The notes under the pieces were generated by a model. The model searched no databases. It saw only the letters and a program-made list of their open reading frames with translations, and was not told where the DNA came from. A program made the position numbers and the translations under genes. A stretch of DNA of 64,000 nt from Anaerolineales bacterium (GTDB lineage: Bacteria; Chloroflexota; Anaerolineae; Anaerolineales; Villigracilaceae): assembly GCA_016934715.1 (NCBI GenBank), contig JAFGSI010000026.1, positions 39,303-103,302 of the forward strand, in the 5' to 3' direction. Positions 34,063 through 42,009 of this stretch are shown here, in pieces (position 1 is the stretch's first letter; the number at the start of each line of letters is the position of its first letter).

Positions 34063-35757
34063 TCACGCAGGCTGAACCTCGATCTCCACCTGCGACGGTC
34101 GTGGATATGGTTCTGCCGTTTTCCAGAAGAACGTGGTCCCATCCTCCCGGCGGGACAGGCCGGAGGATTCCAGGAAGGTCAGGCAGGGCTTGTTCTTGGG
34201 AGTCGCAAGATATTCGACAAGCACTTCCCGGGCGCCCTGTTCCGCGGCCAGTTCGAGCATGTGATGAAATATCGTCTCCTCGACCCTGCGGCCCATGACC
34301 CGGCAACTCAGGATGAAATCGACGATCCGGCCACGGGTTGCCTCCACCGTCAGGCTGGCGAGGCCTGTCAGGCCGTAGTCGCCGAACTTGTCGGTCACGC
34401 GAAAGACCCGCAGGCTGTGATTCGGTTGTCGAGCCCAGGCCAGCAATTCGGCCTCGGTCATCCGGCGCGTCGCCAGATTCAGCTGGTTGGTCTTGTTGAG
34501 CAACTGGGTCGCCCGGGGAAGATTGCTCTCATCAAGTTCTTCGACCACGACCTTGATCTCCAGGCTGGCAAGCCACTCTTCGAGAGAACCCACCTCGTGT
34601 CTGGAGATCTTCCGCTTTCTCTCGGCGACGTACATCTGTGTCCGATCGAGATCCTCCCGGCTGAGCACCGGGATATCGAAGCAGGCCAGTTCCTGCAGAG
34701 TCTTGCGATACAGCATCTTCTCTTCCGGCCAATCCGGTACCAGGACCTCCGGCAGGGCTTCCCGGACGCGTGCCCTTTCGGCCGGGTTGTCGTCGATGAA
34801 GACCACCGATTGCAGCCCAAGGTTCAATTCTGCGACCAGATCAGCGACGTTCAGGGCCTTGTCACCCCAGTTGATTCGCCAGCCGGCAAAGTCGTCCCGG
34901 CGCAGGACCATCTCAGGATGTTCATCGATGGCAGCCAGGGCCACGCTTTCTTCGTTCTTGCTCACGATGCCGAGCAGGACCCCACGGCTCTTGAGCGCCT
35001 TGAGCGCCTGCTGGAAATCGACAAAGGCTTCACCGGCGGCATCATGCCCGCCGAGTTGCAGGTTTTCCCAGCCGATGTCGCCCACGATCCCACCCCACAG
35101 GGTGTCATCCAGGTCGAGCAGGATCAACTTCCTGGCCTGGCCGGCAATCCCACGCAACCCGGCCTTGATGTCCCTGACCGCTTCTTTGTAAACGTCGTTC
35201 CCGTAGGCAATCTTGCCCAGATACCAGGCCTTCGGATTGAATGCGGCTTTCCCGGCCAGTTGGAACCAGCGCTCCGCATTGAGGAGATACAGGTTGGGAA
35301 CCTGTTCCAGGGCCTCGACCAGCCGGAGGTTCATCCGCATCCGCGTGACGGAAAACCCGGCCCGCATTTTCAGATCCAGCATGCCCAGGCCGCGCTCAAA
35401 CGGCGGCATGACCCAGGTGGGGACGAATACAGACTTCACCTGCTGAGCGGCCGCGGCCAGCAGAGCCGCGAACTGATCGACCTCAGCCAGGATCTCGTCC
35501 AGCGCCACATTCCCACCGGCCATCAACTGGCTGAAGCCGTGGATGACCCGCCCAGGTTGGGTCCACACGACCAGGCAATCAGGGGGCGGGCTGTGCCAGC
35601 AATCCAGGTCGCGATTTCCCAGAACCTGGACAACCTGCCCGAACGGCCCGCAGTGACAGGCAAGGCGGGGCGCCTCGGGGTCATTGTCGAGGTAGCCGGC
35701 AAAGTTGGAGACATTGAAGTCCGATACGATCAGGCACTGATAGTCAGGTTCACGCAT
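34063..35757 (-). CDS. FkbH-like HAD-IIIC protein
   Basis: A 564-residue protein. Residues about 210-370 are a HAD-IIIC domain beginning LILLDLDDTLWGGIVGDIGW (Asp215, Asp217, Thr219), the FkbH hallmark; residues about 375-560 form a GNAT-like region with ATQLLNKTNQLNLATRRMTE, also standard in FkbH. The first about 200 residues look like the N-terminal SGNH/esterase-like region of long FkbH proteins. Known FkbH enzymes take 1,3-bisphosphoglycerate, dephosphorylate it and load a glyceryl group on an acyl carrier protein, and an ACP gene lies directly upstream. A glyceryl-type decoration of a sugar is inferred. Confidence 0.85.
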   Translation of the reverse strand: MREPDYQCLIVSDFNVSNFAGYLDNDPEAPRLACHCGPFGQVVQVLGNRDLDCWHSPPPDCLVVWTQPGRVIHGFSQLMAGGNVALDEILAEVDQFAALLAAAAQQVKSVFVPTWVMPPFERGLGMLDLKMRAGFSVTRMRMNLRLVEALEQVPNLYLLNAERWFQLAGKAAFNPKAWYLGKIAYGNDVYKEAVRDIKAGLRGIAGQARKLILLDLDDTLWGGIVGDIGWENLQLGGHDAAGEAFVDFQQALKALKSRGVLLGIVSKNEESVALAAIDEHPEMVLRRDDFAGWRINWGDKALNVADLVAELNLGLQSVVFIDDNPAERARVREALPEVLVPDWPEEKMLYRKTLQELACFDIPVLSREDLDRTQMYVAERKRKISRHEVGSLEEWLASLEIKVVVEELDESNLPRATQLLNKTNQLNLATRRMTEAELLAWARQPNHSLRVFRVTDKFGDYGLTGLASLTVEATRGRIVDFILSCRVMGRRVEETIFHHMLELAAEQGAREVLVEYLATPKNKPCLTFLESSGLSRREDGTTFFWKTAEPYPRPSQVEIEVQPA

Positions 35758-35778
35758 AGAGGACCTTACCAGAACGAC

Positions 35779-36084
35779 TCAAACGCTTTCCTTTTCCTCA
35801 AGCAGCCGCCGGATGTAAGCCGCCAGGAGGTTGGCGTTCCTGAAAGGGTTCGCCTCCTGTGCCATGGCCCTTTCGTCAGACAGCGAGATCCGAACCCCGA
35901 GCTTGTCGGCAACCCCTTCCTCCACCAGCAGGATCAGGTTGACCAGGCCCAGCGAATCGAGCTGCCCGCCGTCGCCGGACAGTACGGTTTCAGGTGTCCG
36001 AGGAATTTGGAGTTCCGCTGGACGTTGTCGATTCAATTCTTCGAGGGCTTCCAGGATGACCCGAATGATCGCCTCTGTTTGCAT
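35779..36084 (-). CDS. Acyl carrier protein
   Basis: A 101-residue acidic-to-neutral protein with the phosphopantetheine attachment motif QLDSLGLVNLILLVEE (Ser44) and helices typical of ACPs. The ATG at 36084 has GGAGGT 8 nt upstream; the longer frame adds a stretch with no ACP character. The next gene downstream codes for an FkbH protein, and such pairs load a C3 acyl (glyceryl) unit on the ACP. No ketosynthase or adenylation gene lies nearby, so this looks like a small stand-alone acyl-transfer module rather than a polyketide pathway. Confidence 0.85.
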   Translation of the reverse strand: MQTEAIIRVILEALEELNRQRPAELQIPRTPETVLSGDGGQLDSLGLVNLILLVEEGVADKLGVRISLSDERAMAQEANPFRNANLLAAYIRRLLEEKESV

Positions 36085-36101
36085 CACCGCACACCTCCGC
36101 G

Positions 36102-37004
36102 TTACTGGCCTTCCTGAGCGTAGGATTCGATCGTCATCAGCAGCCACCAGCGGCGCGGCAGTTTGCGGGTGACGATCTTCTTGAAGAGCCAGCCAAGTCT
36201 TCGCCTCCCTGCCACGAAACGCTCCGGTCTGGGCCGGAAGGGCCGGCGGGACAGCTTCTGCGGGCGGGCCAGCACAGTGATGTAGAAGGGCAACATCTGC
36301 GAGAGCGGACGCCCCTGAACGCGCACTGCCGCGACCCGGAAGCCGGCCTTGCCGAGCATCTCGGTCAGCGTTCGGCGGCTGAAGGAGAACAGGTGCTCGT
36401 ACTCGAACGAAGTATGGATGTAGACGTTCGGCACTTCGACCAGCAGCCAGCCGTCTGGGGTAAGCTGTTTTTGGCGCAGCCCGGCCAGGGTTGCCGCCGG
36501 GTCAGGCAGGTGTTCGAGGACGTGGATCAGGCTGACCAGGTCGAAACGCTGTCCGGTCGCTTCCACCGTCTCGAGGGCGGCATGGACCTCCAGCCCCTGG
36601 CCGCGCCCGTACTCTCGATAAGCCTGGCCGGGTTCCACGCCCACAGTCTGGACCCCGAACGCCTCCCGGGTGCGCTGCAGCAGGATACCGGCCGAGCAAC
36701 CGATGTCCAGATGGCATTCCAGCCGTCCAACCTTGCGACGCAGGAAACCGACAAGCCAATCCGCTCGCCGGGTCTGGAAATCCAGATCCTTGGCGATCGG
36801 GGCCTCCCTGCCCTGGATGATCCGGCGGTATTCTGCTGCATAGTGCACCTGCGCCTCTGCGGCGGTCATGCGCGGCGACTGGAAGACCAGGCCGCAGCGG
36901 GCGCACAGGCGATTGGTGACAGGACGGCCAAGATGCTCACGCTGGTCGAGAGTGTTGCTGCGTTCGTGACCGCACAGAGGGCAGCTGCGGAGTTCCTCGG
37001 GCAT
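36102..37004 (-). CDS. SAM-dependent methyltransferase with zinc-ribbon-like N-terminus
   Basis: A 300-residue protein. The N-terminus has a CPLCG...CARCG pair of CxxC motifs (about residues 8-40) that should bind zinc, then a class I methyltransferase core with CHLDIGCSAGILLQRT, VGVEPGQAYRE and the FDLVSLIHVLEHLPD segment. This layout is common in sugar C- or O-methyltransferases in polysaccharide loci. It lies between the SpsF-like and ACP genes with gaps of 2 and 17 nt. The methyl acceptor may be a nonulosonic acid or its acyl group; this is inference. Confidence 0.84.
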   Translation of the reverse strand: MPEELRSCPLCGHERSNTLDQREHLGRPVTNRLCARCGLVFQSPRMTAAEAQVHYAAEYRRIIQGREAPIAKDLDFQTRRADWLVGFLRRKVGRLECHLDIGCSAGILLQRTREAFGVQTVGVEPGQAYREYGRGQGLEVHAALETVEATGQRFDLVSLIHVLEHLPDPAATLAGLRQKQLTPDGWLLVEVPNVYIHTSFEYEHLFSFSRRTLTEMLGKAGFRVAAVRVQGRPLSQMLPFYITVLARPQKLSRRPFRPRPERFVAGRRRLGWLFKKIVTRKLPRRWWLLMTIESYAQEGQ

Positions 37005-37006
37005 GC

Positions 37007-37825
37007 TCAGCGCTCCTCCTGGCGCGCATCCACATCAAATGCAGTTTTGTGATTCACGCCCGCGTTGATCTGCACCAGGTCCGGTTCACGTTCGAACAGG
37101 TCGAGCACCTCCTGCCAGGAGAAGTCATCCCGGCCCTTGAAATGGGCGTAGACCTGCCTCAGGAGTTCCAGGTCGGCGGGCGTATCCACCGTCCAACGCA
37201 GGGCACCATAATCCGGGTCGTGGTTGAGCAAGGCGATGCGGAAACCACGTGCGGAGGTCCCCCGGGCCACCAGGGAGGTGTCAAGTTGTACGCCCTCGTA
37301 GAGAAACGGCATGACGTGCTCGCGATGGTATTTCTGATCGGCCTCCTGCCAGGCACGCTCCAGGGCAGTGAAGGTGCAGACCTCCACGTCCAGGCCGATC
37401 GGATAGGTGCGGCCCCAGGGCGGCGGCAGGCGCGTGGCCGCAAAATCGACCCCATTTTGCGGCCACCCTTCTATGACCAGTTCAACGGTCGCGTCGATCA
37501 GGCCGGGATCGATGACCGGGCAGTCTGCGGTGATCCGCACGATCACTTCCGCACTCTGAGAGCAGGCCGCCTGGTAATAGCGGTCGAGCACATCGTACTG
37601 GCTGCCGCGATAGACCGGGACCTTTCGCTGCCGGCAGAATTGCTCGATCGCCATGTCCATCACGTCGGCCGTGGTCGCCACGATGGCGCCATCCAGCAGG
37701 CGGGCGCGCTGGACCCGCGCCAGGACCCGCCCCAGCATCGGCTGGCCGCCCAGATCAAGCAGGACCTTCCCGGGCAGGCGCGAGGCGCCCATGCGGGCCT
37801 GGATGATGGCGATCGTCTCAGGCAT
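37007..37825 (-). CDS. SpsF/PseF-like cytidylyltransferase family protein
   Basis: A 272-residue protein starting IAIIQARMGASRLPGKVLLD, with VIVRITADCPVIDPGLID and DLELLRQVYAHFKG later; these are the features of the SpsF family, which includes CMP-pseudaminate synthetase PseF-like enzymes and spore-coat nucleotidyltransferases. It lies in the stretch with FkbH, ACP and the third neuB and overlaps the downstream GT4 gene by 8 nt. It is best read as the activating enzyme for the nonulosonic acid made by the NeuB at 38966-40042. Confidence 0.8.
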   Translation of the reverse strand: MPETIAIIQARMGASRLPGKVLLDLGGQPMLGRVLARVQRARLLDGAIVATTADVMDMAIEQFCRQRKVPVYRGSQYDVLDRYYQAACSQSAEVIVRITADCPVIDPGLIDATVELVIEGWPQNGVDFAATRLPPPWGRTYPIGLDVEVCTFTALERAWQEADQKYHREHVMPFLYEGVQLDTSLVARGTSARGFRIALLNHDPDYGALRWTVDTPADLELLRQVYAHFKGRDDFSWQEVLDLFEREPDLVQINAGVNHKTAFDVDARQEER

Positions 37826-38915
37826 GGAACCTCACGGTCTGCTCGTATGCATCGAGCAGAAGGGAAAAATTCTTCGACCAGTCGGCTTTCTCCTCGGCAG
37901 TCCGCCGGGCAGCCATACCGATCTGCGCCAGAGAGGGACGCTCTTCGATCACCCGCAGGATCTTGGCTGCCAGCGCCCCGGCATTCCCATCCGGAAACAG
38001 CCAGCCGTTTACCCCCTCGACCACCCATTCCCGGTTGGCAGGGATGTCCGAGACCAGGCAGGGCAGACCACAGGCCAGGGCTTCCATCAAGGAAACGGAC
38101 GAACCGTCCACGTGGGAGGGGCTGATGTACAGGTCGGCCATGGCATAGTAGCGCGGCAGGTCGGCCTGCGAGATCTGACCGACGCAGGTGACCTGCCCGG
38201 CCACACCGCCGCCCTCGAAGATCTGACGCAGGCTCGCCGCCTGCGAACCCCCGCCGAGCAGGAGCAGGTTCACGTCCGGGCGCAGGTGGGCGACCTGGAC
38301 GAAGGCCTGGGCCAGCACCGCGACCCCGTAACGCGGTTCCCAGGCCCGGTTGCAAAACAGCGTGAACGTTTTCGTATCGGACCGCTTTCTTGTTGGGGCG
38401 CTGAAATGGCCCAGGTCCACGCCCCAGGGGAAGACGACCGTCCGCTCGGGGCGCATGCCGAAGGCCACGGCGCGATCACGCGTCGCCTGACTATCGCTGG
38501 TGAAAAAGGTTGCCCGGCGCAGGACGTAATGGGTGGCCCAGCGCATCCAGGCATTGCGGTCGCAATCTTCCATCAGGTCGAAACCCCACGACATGATCAG
38601 GCGCGGGCGGAAACCCGTCAGTGTGGCGAGCAGGCCGCAGGTCTGGATCGGGCCGGCGTGAATCAAATCAGGCTGAGTTCTGCGAATCACGGCACACAGG
38701 CTGCCTGCCAGGCGCGGCAGGTCGCGCCAGGCAAAGGGCCCCTGCCCGCCGACCCATTGGACCTGCTCAACCCGGGCGGGGACAGGCCGATCCTCGGTCT
38801 GACGGTTTCCCCGCTGGAGGCGCGCATAAACCAGTTCGTGCCCGGTTTCTGCCAGCGCAGCCAGGAAGCGATGATCATGAGCCGTGTAGTCGAAAGAAAA
38901 GTAAAGTATCTTCAC
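37818..38915 (-). CDS. Glycosyltransferase family 4
   Basis: A 365-residue GT-B enzyme: ILYFSFDYTAHDHRFLAAL at the start, TLFCNRAWEPRYGVAVLAQA beginning the donor domain and VDGSSVSLMEALACG as the EX7E element. The start is a GTG at 38915 with no strong ribosome site visible; this is the weakest point of the call. The C-terminus overlaps the SpsF-like start by 8 nt. It may add the sugar activated by the neighbouring SpsF-like enzyme. Confidence 0.83.
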   Translation of the reverse strand: MKILYFSFDYTAHDHRFLAALAETGHELVYARLQRGNRQTEDRPVPARVEQVQWVGGQGPFAWRDLPRLAGSLCAVIRRTQPDLIHAGPIQTCGLLATLTGFRPRLIMSWGFDLMEDCDRNAWMRWATHYVLRRATFFTSDSQATRDRAVAFGMRPERTVVFPWGVDLGHFSAPTRKRSDTKTFTLFCNRAWEPRYGVAVLAQAFVQVAHLRPDVNLLLLGGGSQAASLRQIFEGGGVAGQVTCVGQISQADLPRYYAMADLYISPSHVDGSSVSLMEALACGLPCLVSDIPANREWVVEGVNGWLFPDGNAGALAAKILRVIEERPSLAQIGMAARRTAEEKADWSKNFSLLLDAYEQTVRFHA

Positions 38916-38965
38916 AATTCGTTTTCACAAAGGTTGTCCGACCTGGACCCTGATGCCTGATGGAT

Positions 38966-40042
38966 TCAATCCTCCGACGCGCCCAGGTCCGTCCAACGCA
39001 GGTCCTGACCGAATTCCAGATCGCGCAGCGCCCGGGTACCGATGACCGCCGGCATCTCGTAGGGCTTGATCGCGCCGGGAGAGGCCGGGCGCAGGACATC
39101 GATCATTTCACGGGTCAAGACCTCCCCGGTCTGGATGGCGCGGGCAGCCCGCAGGCAGCGGCGCTGGATGATGGCGGTCTGGACCTCATTGCCGGCCACG
39201 AACTTGTCGGCGCTACCCAGGGCCCGTTCCAGAAGACGGGTCTCGGCGACCATTGCGGCCCAGCTATCGGGATTCATGGCAAACTTGTGGTCAGGGCCCT
39301 CGCGGTCATTGCTGTCGGTGAAGTGACGCTCGATGACGCGCGCGCCCAGAGTCACGGCGCCCAATACCGGGGCAACGGCATGGGTATGGTCGGAGAGGCC
39401 CAGGATGACTTCCGGGAACATGCTGGCATAGGTCCGGAGCACGTTCAGGTGAAGATGATCGTAGTTGTCCGGGCTGGCGGTGTAATTGGTATTGCACTGC
39501 ATCAGCACCAGCTGCTGGTTGATCTTCAAAATGGCGTGAACGGCGCGCTGCACCTCGCCGATGTCAGAGGCACCCGTGGCGACGAAAAACGGTTTGCCCT
39601 TGGAGGCCATCCGTTCGAGGGCCTCGATCCAGTCGATCTCGCCTGAACCGGCCTTGTACATTTCCACATAGGGATCGAGGAAGTCAATCGACTCGAAATC
39701 GTACGGGGCGGAGAAGTAGTCGATCCCCAGCTCCTGGCACTCTTCGGCCAGGGTCAGCGTCCACTCGAAGGGGATGGAGGCCTCCGCATAGACCTGCGTG
39801 ACCGACTTCTTCCAGGCAGCCTGATGGCTGACCTGCCCGTCCATGTGGGTAAACCCATAATCAGAAACGATCCTGGGCGCCCGAAAGTTCTGGAACTTGG
39901 CCGCATCCGCGCCGGCTTCCTTGGCCAGCCGGATCAGCATCTTCGCCCGCTCCAGGTCGCCATCGTGATTGGCAGCAATATCAGCAATGAAATAGGTTGG
40001 ATGCGGTGGGCCGATCAGGCGATCGCCAATTTTGATGTCCAT
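38966..40042 (-). CDS. neuB: NeuB-family nonulosonate synthase with SAF domain
   Basis: A 358-residue NeuB: YFIADIAANHDGDLERAKML, DAAKFQNFRAPRIV, FFVATGASDIGEV, MQCNTNYTASPDNY and LGLSDHTHAVAPVLGAV mark the barrel, and the last about 65 residues (RAIQTGEVLTREMIDVLRP...) are the SAF domain. The IADIAANHDG and NTNYTAS variants put it in a third subgroup. A very strong AGGAGG lies 4 nt before the ATG, and an 8-bp hairpin precedes it in the 36-nt gap from the RmlD-like gene. Neighbours PseB, SpsF-like and ACP/FkbH suggest a pseudaminate-like or otherwise decorated product. Confidence 0.88.
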   Translation of the reverse strand: MDIKIGDRLIGPPHPTYFIADIAANHDGDLERAKMLIRLAKEAGADAAKFQNFRAPRIVSDYGFTHMDGQVSHQAAWKKSVTQVYAEASIPFEWTLTLAEECQELGIDYFSAPYDFESIDFLDPYVEMYKAGSGEIDWIEALERMASKGKPFFVATGASDIGEVQRAVHAILKINQQLVLMQCNTNYTASPDNYDHLHLNVLRTYASMFPEVILGLSDHTHAVAPVLGAVTLGARVIERHFTDSNDREGPDHKFAMNPDSWAAMVAETRLLERALGSADKFVAGNEVQTAIIQRRCLRAARAIQTGEVLTREMIDVLRPASPGAIKPYEMPAVIGTRALRDLEFGQDLRWTDLGASED

Positions 40043-40059
40043 GGTTCCTCCTAATCCAT

Positions 40060-40078
40060 GTCGGACGAACCGTCCGAC
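40060..40078 (-). other. Intergenic inverted repeat (8-bp stem, 3-nt loop)
   Basis: GTCGGACG-AAC-CGTCCGAC is a perfect 8-bp stem with a 3-base loop, lying between the RmlD-like stop (40079) and the ribosome site of the third neuB. No T-run follows on the minus strand, so it is not a standard intrinsic terminator. It could protect an mRNA end or modulate the strong ribosome site downstream. It also resembles the small palindromes left between genes by mobile repeats; one copy only was noticed. Confidence 0.5.
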
Positions 40079-40993
40079 CTACTGTGGATAACTCTGGATT
40101 TTCTGTGGATAACCCTGTTGGAATTGTGTATAAAACTTGCCGATTCCGGTGGAAACAGTGGGGATATCCCTGCCCAGGGCGGTGGACAACTTGTGCACCG
40201 ACAGGCGTAAATTGTGGGAACGCCTGGCGGTCAACCCGCCCTGCTCGACGGAGACCGGCCTGATCAGCCCTTCGTCGAAACCGAACTGGCGGGCAATGCG
40301 CGCGCCGAAGTCGTACTTCGTCAGCGGCTCGGACCCGACAACATGATACAGTCCCGTCAGACCGACTTCCAGCATCCCGAACAAGGTCTCCACCAGGTCA
40401 CCGACGAATAACGGGCAGAACCAGACATCCTTGAAGCCGTTGCAGGCCTGCCCCGCACGCAAGTTGTTAAAGAAGAACTCCGACAACGAACGCCGGCCCG
40501 AGGGGCTCCAGCCGAAGAAGTTAACCCGCGCCACCACCGCCTGCGGGTTCGCCGCCAGCACATTCGCCTCACTCTGCAGCTTGGTCGCGGCATAGACACT
40601 CATTGGGTTGGGGTCATCCTCTTCACTGTAGAAACCGCCTTTTGTCCCGTCGAAGACCGCATCGGTGGAGATGTGCGCCATCTTCACGCCCCGACGGGCA
40701 CAGGCAGCAGAGAATTCGCCGGGCAGATCGGCGTTCAGCCGGTGGGCCAGGTCGGGATCAGCCTCACACGCTTCCAGGTTCGCCAAGGCTGCACAGTGAA
40801 TCAGCCAATCGGGCCGCTGTGCCTCGAGCAATCGATCCGCAGCTCCGGGGTCCAGCAGATCGACGCAGACCTGGTCGAAGGGAACGCCGGCGAGGCGGCA
40901 GCGGTCCACGCCGATGACGTGATGATCCGATCTGGCTTGCAGTGCCAGGTTCAGGCCGAGCAGTCCGCCCGCGCCGGTGATCAGAATGCGCAT
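40079..40993 (-). CDS. RmlD-like NAD-dependent sugar reductase/epimerase
   Basis: A 304-residue extended SDR of the dTDP-4-dehydrorhamnose-reductase family: ILITGAGGLLGLNLAL, HCAALANLEACEADP, ISTDAVFDG and the catalytic YAATK. It follows pseB with a TGATG junction (stop and start share one base), so the two are made together. PseB-type dehydratase plus RmlD-type reductase pairs make 6-deoxy-HexNAc sugars such as those of the FucNAc or QuiNAc routes, but the pair may also serve a nonulosonate route here. Substrate cannot be read. Confidence 0.8.
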   Translation of the reverse strand: MRILITGAGGLLGLNLALQARSDHHVIGVDRCRLAGVPFDQVCVDLLDPGAADRLLEAQRPDWLIHCAALANLEACEADPDLAHRLNADLPGEFSAACARRGVKMAHISTDAVFDGTKGGFYSEEDDPNPMSVYAATKLQSEANVLAANPQAVVARVNFFGWSPSGRRSLSEFFFNNLRAGQACNGFKDVWFCPLFVGDLVETLFGMLEVGLTGLYHVVGSEPLTKYDFGARIARQFGFDEGLIRPVSVEQGGLTARRSHNLRLSVHKLSTALGRDIPTVSTGIGKFYTQFQQGYPQKIQSYPQ

Positions 40994-41994
40994 CAATTCC
41001 CGTTCGTGTAGGCCTGATCAAAGGGTGCCACAAAGCGTTTGATCCCTTCGATGTCCAGCCACTCGGAATTATTGTCCGATGCATACCGGAAGCCATCGGG
41101 GAGAGACTGCCCGCGTGAACGCCAATCGAAGACATACCACATCGCCTCTGCAGGCAGAACGATATACATCTCTTCCAGTTCGATCGTGGTCCGGGCCTCA
41201 TCCTCAGAAATCAGGACCTCATGCAGTTTCTCGCCCGGCCGGATGCCAATGTTCTCGATCCTGGCTTGAGGGGCAATGGCCCTTGCCAGGTCAAGCACGG
41301 TCATGCTGGGAATCTTGGGGACGAAGACCTCCCCCCCCTGCATGACATCGATGCATCGGATGACAAACTGCACACCTTGTTCAAGGGATAGCCAGAAGCG
41401 GGTCATACGCTCGTCAGTGATTGTCAAGATCCCGTTCTGGCGTTGCTGCAGGAAGACCGGAACGACCGAACCACGCGAGCCAACAACATTCCCATAACGC
41501 ACGCAGGAATAGCGGGTGGCCTTGCCGGCAGCATAGGCATTGGACTGCACCACCAGTTTCTCGGCTGCCAGTTTTGTAGCTCCGTAAAGGTTGACCGGAT
41601 TGACCGCCTTGTCGGTGCTGAGGGCCATCACTTTCTTGACGCCCGCATCCAGGGCCGCTTCGATCACATTGCTGGTCCCCATGATATTGGTCTTGATGGC
41701 TTCCATGGGGTTGTACTCGCAGGCCGGGACCTGCTTCAGGGCCGCGGCATGGACGACGACATCCACCCCGTGCATGGCCCGCCGCAGGCGCTCCTGATCG
41801 CGGATGTCGCCAATGAAATAACGCAGCGAAGGGTCTTCGAAACCATTCACGCGCATCTCGTGCTGCTTGAGTTCGTCACGGCTAAAAACGATCAGCTTCT
41901 TGGGCTGATATTCCTTCAACATCACATCGATGAATTTTCTGCCGAAGGAGCCGGTCCCGCCAGTGACGAGCACAACTTGATCATGCCAATTCAT
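40993..41994 (-). CDS. pseB: UDP-N-acetylglucosamine 4,6-dehydratase (inverting), PseB type
   Basis: A 333-residue enzyme that matches PseB along its length: VVLVTGGTGSFGRKFIDVML, IVFSRDELKQHEMR, HAAALKQVPACEYNP, ALSTDKAVNPVNLYGATK and EVFVPKIPSMTVLDLA. It removes water from UDP-GlcNAc and inverts C5 to give the first intermediate of pseudaminic acid synthesis or of L-sugar routes. PseC aminotransferase and PseG hydrolase genes are not seen in this window. A run of eight G lies in its coding strand near residue 217. Start ATG at 41994 with GGAGAG 6 nt upstream. Confidence 0.88.
   Translation of the reverse strand: MNWHDQVVLVTGGTGSFGRKFIDVMLKEYQPKKLIVFSRDELKQHEMRVNGFEDPSLRYFIGDIRDQERLRRAMHGVDVVVHAAALKQVPACEYNPMEAIKTNIMGTSNVIEAALDAGVKKVMALSTDKAVNPVNLYGATKLAAEKLVVQSNAYAAGKATRYSCVRYGNVVGSRGSVVPVFLQQRQNGILTITDERMTRFWLSLEQGVQFVIRCIDVMQGGEVFVPKIPSMTVLDLARAIAPQARIENIGIRPGEKLHEVLISEDEARTTIELEEMYIVLPAEAMWYVFDWRSRGQSLPDGFRYASDNNSEWLDIEGIKRFVAPFDQAYTNGN
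41331..41338 (-). repeat. Poly-G(8) tract in the pseB coding strand
   Basis: Eight C on the plus strand are eight G on the coding strand of pseB (MQGGEVFV region). The frame is intact. Tracts like this drive phase variation of surface-sugar genes in some bacteria, but eight bases is near the lower limit and Gly-Gly is conserved at this place in the family. Confidence 0.5.
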
Positions 41995-42009
41995 GGAATT
42001 CTCTCCAAT

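Noticed and set aside
34261..36117. Plus-strand open frame of 618 codons
   Set aside because: Antisense to the FkbH and ACP genes, which have clear motifs.
37007..37825. SpsF-like protein as a glycosyltransferase
   Set aside because: Databases often label this family so, but the QARMGASRLPGK start is a nucleotidyltransferase signature.
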